Shown here: positions 58,656 through 64,000 of the stretch, one piece after another
How positions within the stretch are numbered: the first letter of the stretch is position 1
Layout: every line of letters starts with the position of its first letter
Source of the DNA: Gluconobacter thailandicus F149-1 = NBRC 100600
GTDB lineage: Bacteria > Pseudomonadota > Alphaproteobacteria > Acetobacterales > Acetobacteraceae
DNA length: 64,000 nucleotides
Direction of reading: 5' to 3'
Assembly: GCF_000964465.1 (NCBI RefSeq)
Contig: NZ_BANH01000011.1
Location: forward strand, 37,774 to 101,773
Made by a program: the position numbers and the translations under genes
Notes under the pieces: generated by a model
Seen by the model: the letters and a program-made list of their open reading frames with translations, nothing else
Databases searched by the model: none
Told to the model about the DNA's origin: nothing

Positions 58656-59711
58656 TTGGGACCGAAGACCGCAGCCTTGTTGAAACAGACCGCCTTTTCC
58701 GCATCTTCAAATCTTGCTCCGATCCGGGATGGCTTTCGTGTGATCATTGCTCACGCGATAGACACGCTCGGGGCGACTTCACCCAATCCTTCTGTTGGTT
58801 GTGCGTTGCTGGATGGCGAAGGCCGTATCCTGACGGTTGGCGTTCATCCGAAAGCTGGCCAGCCACATGCCGAAGCCATGGCGCTTGCGCAGGCGCGGGA
58901 TGTCGGCGTGCTCGATCAGGTCCGAACGGCGCTTGTGACGCTGGAGCCCTGCAACCACACGGGCCGGACACCGCCATGCAGCGAGGCCCTGCGCAATAGC
59001 CCCGTTGAACATGTCTGGATCGGAGTTGCAGATCCTACTCTTCAGGCCGCCGGGGGAGCTGCACGTCTTCAGGAAATGCCGGGAGGATGTGATGTCACGT
59101 TTCTGGAGGATGTTCCGGAACTGGCCGATCTTCATCGCGATTGTCGTGCGCTACTGGCCCCGTTCCAGAGCCGCGTAATGCGTCATCGGCCCTGGATCAG
59201 CGTGAAGCAGGCTTTGGATCATAACGGCTCCATGATTCCACCTGCTGGTCAAACAACTTTTACGTCCGAATCATCGCTGACGCTGGCGCACAGACTTCGT
59301 CGCGCAACGGACGCCATCATCACGGGTGTTGGCACCGTTCTTGCGGACAAGCCACGCTTCACCGTGCGTCGGGTTCCAGACCATGCCAATCGCGCCAGAC
59401 GCCTGCTGGTGGTGTGCGACCGTCACGGACGCCTTCCGGCGGACTGGAAAGCCGAGATGGAGCAGGCCGGATTCGAAGTCCTGACAAGTACGGACCTTCT
59501 GGCTGTCCCAGCCATGCTGGCAGATCGCGGCGTGAACTGGGCCATGGTGGAAGCTGGACCTGCCCTTCTAAAAACCGTGTCCAATTCCGGTCTCTGGGAT
59601 GACTGGCTGACCATTCGCAAGGATGGCGACACCGATCACATCACACTTCAATCGCGGGACGAGAGCCCGCTTCGACTGCTGAGGGAAAACGCATGTTCTC
59701 TGGAATCGTAG
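58656..59711 (+). CDS. ribD: Bifunctional riboflavin deaminase/reductase RibD
   Basis: The protein has up to 351 aa from TTG 58656; a GTG at 58740, preceded by GGGAT, would remove 28 residues and fits family starts better than the TTG, so the true start is uncertain. The deaminase part has TSPNPSVGCALL and the zinc motif HAEAMAL with PCNHTGRTPPC. The reductase part has RPWISVKQALDHNGSM and TDAIITGVGTVLADKPRFTV. It carries out two steps of riboflavin synthesis. The stop overlaps the ribE start by 19 bases. Confidence 0.95.
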   Translation: MGPKTAALLKQTAFSASSNLAPIRDGFRVIIAHAIDTLGATSPNPSVGCALLDGEGRILTVGVHPKAGQPHAEAMALAQARDVGVLDQVRTALVTLEPCNHTGRTPPCSEALRNSPVEHVWIGVADPTLQAAGGAARLQEMPGGCDVTFLEDVPELADLHRDCRALLAPFQSRVMRHRPWISVKQALDHNGSMIPPAGQTTFTSESSLTLAHRLRRATDAIITGVGTVLADKPRFTVRRVPDHANRARRLLVVCDRHGRLPADWKAEMEQAGFEVLTSTDLLAVPAMLADRGVNWAMVEAGPALLKTVSNSGLWDDWLTIRKDGDTDHITLQSRDESPLRLLRENACSLES

Positions 59712-60331
59712 AGCGTCTGGGCACTGTCCGTTCTGTCTCCCTCCGGGACAAGGCCATGGACCTGACCATCGAGACGGGCTTTCCGGATCTGGAACTCGGC
59801 GAAAGCGTCGCGATCAATGGTGTTTGCCTGACGGTCGAGACGTTCGATGCCACCGGCCTCGCGACGTTCCACCTGAGTGGCGAAACGTTATCCCGTACGC
59901 CGCTGGATCAACTCAAGGCCGGTTCGAAGGTCAATCTTGAGCGTGCCGTTGCAGCCAGCACACGTCTTTCCGGGCATATCGTCCAAGGGCATGTCGACAA
60001 TGTCGCGACCCTTGCCAGCGTTCAGAAAGCTGGCGATTCCTATGCCCTGCGCGTCTTTGTGCCGCAGGATCTGCGCCAGTATGTCGTGGAGAAAGGCTCC
60101 ATCACCTTTGATGGTATCAGCCTGACGGTTAACGAACTGCATGACGGGATTGTTCGGGGCAACCAGACGGGGTTCGAGGTTGGTCTGACCATCATTCCCC
60201 ACACCTGGGAACACACGAATCTCTCTTCTCTGGAAATCGGCACCCGGATGAACGTGGAGGTCGATGTGCTGTCCAAGTATGTCGAGAACCTGCTGCGCTT
60301 CTCCCCTACACTTGGAAAGGTTGCATCATGA
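59693..60331 (+). CDS. ribE: Riboflavin synthase alpha chain RibE
   Basis: The 212-aa protein begins MFSGIVERLGTVRSVSLRDK and shows the two homologous lumazine-binding halves: GESVAINGVCLTVETFD and LSGHIVQGHVDNVATLAS, then KGSITFDGISLTVNEL and NVEVDVLSKYVENLL. It dismutates 6,7-dimethyl-8-ribityllumazine to riboflavin. It overlaps ribD before it and ribBA after it by four bases. Confidence 0.96.
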   Translation: MFSGIVERLGTVRSVSLRDKAMDLTIETGFPDLELGESVAINGVCLTVETFDATGLATFHLSGETLSRTPLDQLKAGSKVNLERAVAASTRLSGHIVQGHVDNVATLASVQKAGDSYALRVFVPQDLRQYVVEKGSITFDGISLTVNELHDGIVRGNQTGFEVGLTIIPHTWEHTNLSSLEIGTRMNVEVDVLSKYVENLLRFSPTLGKVAS

Positions 60332-61581
60332 AGCCATCGCTGAAAGCCGCCATCGAGGCCATCCGCGCAGGCGGAATGGTCGTCATGGTGGATGACGAGA
60401 ACCGTGAAAATGAGGGCGATCTGGTTATGGCGGCACAGTTCGCCACGCCGGACGCCATCAACTTCATGGTGCGAGAAGCGCGTGGGCTTGTCTGCCTTCC
60501 ACTGGAAGCCGAGCAGGTTGATCGTCTTGGCCTCCCCCCCATGGTCAGCCGCAACCGAGATCCACGTGGAACGGCCTTCACGGTTTCCATTGAGGCGGCC
60601 ACGGGCGTCACGACAGGCATTTCCGCCGCAGACCGCGCCCGGACAATCGTGGTCGCTGCCAATCCGGATGCGACGACTGAGGACGTTGTTTCGCCTGGTC
60701 ACATCTTTCCCCTGCGGGCGCACCCCGAAGGTGTGGTTGCGCGCAATGGGCACACGGAAGGCTCGATCGACATCGCACGCCTTGCAGGCCTTGAACCCGC
60801 TGGTGTGATCTGTGAGATCATGGCTGATGACGGCAGCATGATGCGCCTACCGGAGTTGCGCCGGTATGCAGCAAAGCATGGTCTTCCGATTGTCAGCATT
60901 GCGGATCTTCAGGAGTGGTGCCGTGAGCATGGACGTGGCCCCGTGAATGACGCCCAGCTGATCAGCACACCCGTTCCGGCTACTGGCGAGATGGTTGCTG
61001 TTTCGGCTCTCCCCAGCATTTTTGGCGGCCATGACCTGCGTATTCATGCTTTCCGGGCCGTTGATGGTGTGGAGCATGTGGCGCTCGTAAAGGGCGACCC
61101 GTCCAAGGGCGTGCCGCTTGTCCGCCTGCATTCGGAATGCGTGACGGGGGATGCTCTTGGTTCATTGCGCTGCGACTGCGGCGCACAGCTTCGGGAAGCT
61201 CTGGAACGCATTTCCGCCGCAGAGTCTGGTGTGCTGGTCTATCTGCGAGGCCACGAAGGACGCGGTATCGGCTTAGCCAACAAGATCCGGGCCTATGAAC
61301 TGCAAGATGCGGGCCTGGACACGGTTGAGGCCAACGAGGCCCTCGGCCTGCCTGCCGACGCGCGGGAATGGGATGCCGCAGCCGATCTACTCCGGCATCT
61401 GGGCGTAACCTCTCTCCGCCTTCTGACGAACAACCCGGACAAGGAATCCAATCTTGTCCGCTTCGGCTTTGATGTTCAGTCCCGTGAGAGGCTGGAAATC
61501 GAGGCCAACCCTTTCAACAGAGCCTATCTCGCCACCAAGCGGACGCGGATGGGTCACTTTCTTCAGGAACAGCCCGCATGA
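60328..61581 (+). CDS. ribBA: Bifunctional RibBA (DHBP synthase and GTP cyclohydrolase II)
   Basis: The 417-aa fused enzyme has an N-terminal DHBP synthase with MVVMVDDENRENEGDLVMAA, RDPRGTAFTVSIEA and GHIFPLRAHPEGV. The C-terminal GTP cyclohydrolase II has the zinc Cys cluster HSECVTGDALGSLRCDCG and LRGHEGRGIGLANKIRAY. It provides both substrates of the riboflavin route. It overlaps both neighbours by four bases. RibA motifs look intact, so both activities are likely. Confidence 0.96.
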   Translation: MKPSLKAAIEAIRAGGMVVMVDDENRENEGDLVMAAQFATPDAINFMVREARGLVCLPLEAEQVDRLGLPPMVSRNRDPRGTAFTVSIEAATGVTTGISAADRARTIVVAANPDATTEDVVSPGHIFPLRAHPEGVVARNGHTEGSIDIARLAGLEPAGVICEIMADDGSMMRLPELRRYAAKHGLPIVSIADLQEWCREHGRGPVNDAQLISTPVPATGEMVAVSALPSIFGGHDLRIHAFRAVDGVEHVALVKGDPSKGVPLVRLHSECVTGDALGSLRCDCGAQLREALERISAAESGVLVYLRGHEGRGIGLANKIRAYELQDAGLDTVEANEALGLPADAREWDAAADLLRHLGVTSLRLLTNNPDKESNLVRFGFDVQSRERLEIEANPFNRAYLATKRTRMGHFLQEQPA

Positions 61582-62054
61582 GCAAGCATATCCCCGTCGC
61601 ACCGGACCTTCGTCTTTCGCCTGCACCGAAAATGGCCATCATCGTCAGTCGCTTCAACACGGAGATTACGGGCGGCCTGAAGAACGGCGCGCTTGAGTGG
61701 ATGGAAGAGCGCGGCATTACGGATGTGGATGTTTATGATGCTCCCGGCGCGTTCGAACTTCCCCTTCTGGCGCAAAAGCTGGCGAAATCTGGCAAGTATG
61801 AAGGCGTGATCTGCCTTGGCTGCGTCATCAAGGGTGACACGGCGCATTTCGAGTTCATTTCTCTCGGTGCAACCATCGGCATCATGCAGGCCCAGCTTGC
61901 AACCGAAGTGCCAATCGCCTTCGGCATTCTGACGACTTACACTGAAGCTCAGGCCGTTGCGCGCTCACGCGAAGACGCGGAAAACAAGGGACGCGAAGCT
62001 GCTGCCGCATGCGTAGAAAGCATCGATTTCTTAAGAAAAGCCTCAAGTAATTGA
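61578..62054 (+). CDS. ribH: 6,7-Dimethyl-8-ribityllumazine synthase RibH
   Basis: The 158-aa protein begins MSKHIPVAPDLRLS and has AIIVSRFNTEITGGLKNGAL, DAPGAFELPLLAQKLA, CLGCVIKGDTAHFEFI and VPIAFGILTTYTEAQAVARS, the lumazine synthase marks; the catalytic His is that of DTAHFE. It is the last gene of the operon, followed by a strong terminator. Confidence 0.95.
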   Translation: MSKHIPVAPDLRLSPAPKMAIIVSRFNTEITGGLKNGALEWMEERGITDVDVYDAPGAFELPLLAQKLAKSGKYEGVICLGCVIKGDTAHFEFISLGATIGIMQAQLATEVPIAFGILTTYTEAQAVARSREDAENKGREAAAACVESIDFLRKASSN

Positions 62055-62057
62055 CAT

Positions 62058-62110
62058 ATACAGAGGGCCACAAATACAGATTAATTGGTGGTCCTCTGTA
62101 TTTTTATTTT
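62058..62110 (+). terminator. Terminator of the riboflavin operon
   Basis: ATACAGAGGGCCAC pairs with GTGGTCCTCTGTAT (one G-T pair) around a 16-base loop and is followed by TTTTATTTT. Confidence 0.9.
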
Positions 62111-62276
62111 GTTTTACTTATTAAAATAGGAATATTTTTGTTATTTCTTTTTCTGAAAAAATCATAAACGCCTGCCGATTGCAGCGAGAAAAAAACCATA
62201 TTACTGTAAGCGGACCCGAAGGTATTGCCGTAATGGAGCTTTCAAAAGCTTCACTATGGATCAAGGAAGTTAAGAA
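62111..62276. other. A+T-rich intergenic region
   Basis: No gene is seen. AAGGAAGTTAAGAA before the next ATG gives its ribosome site. Composition drops strongly from here on. Confidence 0.5.
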
Positions 62277-63773
62277 ATGTCAGAACGCCTCGCCCTCGCT
62301 GTATTTGTCAAAAACGAAGAGCGAGATATCGCGTGGTGGTTAGGATGGCACATTGCCCTAGGGTTTACGACGATCTGCGTCTATGATGACGACTCAACAG
62401 ATAAGACCGCCGACATTGTCAAAGCAGCTGCGCAATCCTTCGATGTGCGGCTGGAGAAGTCTGAAAAATCCGTTCGCTTTAACCATCGTCAAAAATTTAC
62501 ATATGAAAAAGCCATTACAGATGCTAAGAATAAATTTGACTGGATGATGTTTCTTGATTCCGACGAATACTTGGATTTAGGTCACAATCAAAACTTGCAT
62601 TCTTTCTTGAAGAAATTTCCAGAAGCATCGGCCATTGCAGTCAACTGGTGTTGCTTTGGAAGCAATGGATACATAACTCGACCACCAAACTCTTCTCCAT
62701 TCGAATCCTATACTCGTCGATCTAATACTGACTCCCTTGACGCAAACAAAATCGTCAAATCAATTTTTCGACTCGATAAGACTAGCAGTCGTTACATAAA
62801 TCCTCACCACTTCGATGTAAGTGGCCCATATATTACTTCAGAGGGCATAGAAATACAGTGGGATCCCCTACATCCCGAAAGAACTCAAAACTATCCTTCA
62901 TGGAATAACGCTCGTGTCCGGCATTACGCATGCCGCAGTCTGGCTGATTTTCTGGACAAGGTAGAAAGACGCAGCGACATCAGGGATGCGCCTGTGCCAA
63001 TGAATTATTTCAAGGATTTCGACGTCAATGACACACTCGATCCCCCAGATGCTTCCTTCCTTCTTCGTGTCAGAAAAATTGTCAGACAAATTCGACAGAA
63101 TTACGAATTGTCCCTATATGGGCAAATAAAGAAAATACAGCCTTGGAAAGGCTATACAGGATCGGTCAGCTTTCAAGTCTATAATATTTTTTCAATTCAT
63201 TCATCCCGTGCAAGTCTAGATAGAGAAACCGGAAACGTGGTGAGTGTAACAGAAAATGCTGACCCAAGTCATTATGTGCCTATTTATGGAATTATAATTA
63301 GTGAAGATCCTGATACACTTTATTTAACCTGCGAAACAGAAGACGATATTCTACACCTCCAGTTTGATGACCGATTTGGAAAGGTAATTCCTTTCAAAAT
63401 CGAGCCGGTAGAAGAAGACACATTCAATATCGGTCTTCGCAATCCACATTCAGGACGGTCGGTCTGTTGGCTGACTCCTGACCCTCATACAAAATCAGGA
63501 ACCGTTGAATGCAATCGCCAATGGATGCACGCATGGGAGCAGATACACCTTTATAAGGTAGAGGACTTTCCAAAACACTTCAGCAATTTGGTATCCAAAT
63601 TGTCTCAATTCTCTCAGCCCCAAGCATATTCAGATTTGACTTCCGCAAGCGACATAGATGTCGCCTTTGCTTTTCTATCCTCTCGAAGTCAAAGCGAGCA
63701 AAAACTCTGGGAAAAAGAAAATGATATCTCTTTACCTACATGGATTTCGAGTGCACCACCAATTATACTATAA
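62277..63773 (+). CDS. GT2/GT92-like glycosyltransferase
   Basis: The 498-aa protein begins MSERLALAVFVKNEERDIAW. VKNEE (11-15), VYDDDSTDKT with DDDS at 37-40 and MMFLDSDEYLDL with DSDE at 94-97 are GT-A signs (nucleotide and metal sites) of the family that includes GT92 and Glyco_tranf_2_4 proteins. The C-terminal 200 residues show no named domain. The gene is clearly more A+T-rich than the riboflavin operon before it and has a possible IS end 189 bases after it, so it looks acquired. Acceptor unknown. Confidence 0.8.
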   Translation: MSERLALAVFVKNEERDIAWWLGWHIALGFTTICVYDDDSTDKTADIVKAAAQSFDVRLEKSEKSVRFNHRQKFTYEKAITDAKNKFDWMMFLDSDEYLDLGHNQNLHSFLKKFPEASAIAVNWCCFGSNGYITRPPNSSPFESYTRRSNTDSLDANKIVKSIFRLDKTSSRYINPHHFDVSGPYITSEGIEIQWDPLHPERTQNYPSWNNARVRHYACRSLADFLDKVERRSDIRDAPVPMNYFKDFDVNDTLDPPDASFLLRVRKIVRQIRQNYELSLYGQIKKIQPWKGYTGSVSFQVYNIFSIHSSRASLDRETGNVVSVTENADPSHYVPIYGIIISEDPDTLYLTCETEDDILHLQFDDRFGKVIPFKIEPVEEDTFNIGLRNPHSGRSVCWLTPDPHTKSGTVECNRQWMHAWEQIHLYKVEDFPKHFSNLVSKLSQFSQPQAYSDLTSASDIDVAFAFLSSRSQSEQKLWEKENDISLPTWISSAPPIIL

Positions 63774-63961
63774 GTATTAACCCAATTTAGAATGGCATCG
63801 AAAAATCGTTGTCATTCTATTTTTTAAGTTTTATTTTACAATACCCTCTGAGAATAAATATTTACCTTTATAAGGTTAATTTTTATAAAAATATTGAAAA
63901 TCATATGACACCGCATCTCAATCGCGCATATACTATATGCTATGCATAACATATCATCTTA
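63774..63961. other. Very A+T-rich region before a possible IS end
   Basis: No gene is seen. It has runs such as TATACTATATGCTATGCATA and ends in TTA, a possible TNA target of an IS5-family element. Confidence 0.5.
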
Positions 63962-64000
63962 GAGCCTGTTTGGAAAATCACGGGTGAGCATTTCTGCGCA
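63962..64000. mobile_element. Possible end of an IS5-family insertion sequence
   Basis: GAGCCTGTTTGGAAAATC at 63962, directly after TTA, resembles terminal inverted repeats of IS5-family elements, which often start GAGCC/GGGCC-TGTTT and use TNA targets. Only 39 bases lie in the window, so neither the other end nor a transposase can be seen. Confidence 0.4.

Overview
The window looks like a chromosomal segment of an acetic acid bacterium (Acetobacteraceae), most likely Gluconobacter or a close relative. The reasons are the mid-to-high G+C content, an HpnN-type hopanoid RND transporter, a Hint-domain protein built on AIDA-like beta-helix repeats, a glycosyltransferase with N-terminal 'AGW' repeats, an FNR-type regulator with a C-X2-C-X7-C cluster, an alginate-export-type porin and large TonB-dependent receptors. 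The genus is inferred from gene content. No rRNA, tRNA, CRISPR array or prophage was recognised.

Layout. 0-5.3 kb: the end of a Pro-rich gene, a secreted/membrane GIN-PspC-like protein, the Mla-type lipid transporter pair mlaE-mlaF with a 67-aa membrane protein, then radA. 5.4-10.7 kb: cell-surface genes (Hint/beta-helix protein, glycosyltransferase, alginate-export-type porin). 10.8-15.2 kb: YigZ-like protein, hpnN, a VOC protein and a small secreted cupin-like protein. 15.5-18.8 kb: a TonB-dependent receptor, followed by two strong hairpins. 18.9-23.5 kb: sulfide:quinone reductase-like flavoprotein, nucleoside hydrolase, DUF3297, lipoprotein lipase and SDR. 23.6-29.4 kb: an orphan RND pump facing flgF-flgG-flgA. 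29.5-38 kb: FemAB-like acyltransferase, RidA, ClC-CBS, esterase, AlkA-like glycosylase, TonB, a lipoprotein and an outer-membrane barrel gene broken by an in-frame stop. 38-44.1 kb: two glycosyltransferases around prs and a histidine phosphatase, then an M61 peptidase. 44.1-47.8 kb: a tightly packed three-gene operon encoding a FeeM/LuxI-like N-acyl synthase, an ICMT/PEMT-like membrane methyltransferase and a membrane PAS-GGDEF-EAL protein. 48.1-53.9 kb: a complete tripartite heavy-metal-type RND efflux operon. 54.1-57.8 kb: ompW and an fnr-type gene transcribed divergently around an FNR-box-like site, a periplasmic coiled-coil protein and a photolyase. 58-62.1 kb: an entericidin and an FMN-riboswitch-led riboflavin operon ribD-ribE-ribBA-ribH. 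62.3-64 kb: an A+T-rich glycosyltransferase gene and, at the edge, what may be the end of an IS5-family element.

How genes may work together. The most interesting candidate system is the operon at 44.1-47.7 kb: an acyl-amino-acid-type synthase, a methyltransferase that could cap its carboxylate, and a c-di-GMP enzyme with six membrane segments. A 10-bp hairpin directly before the synthase start codon carries the likely Shine-Dalgarno in its loop. The riboflavin operon is conventional and FMN-controlled. The ompW/fnr pair suggests oxygen-responsive control of an outer-membrane channel. The right edge, with its low G+C and possible IS end, looks like an accessory boundary.
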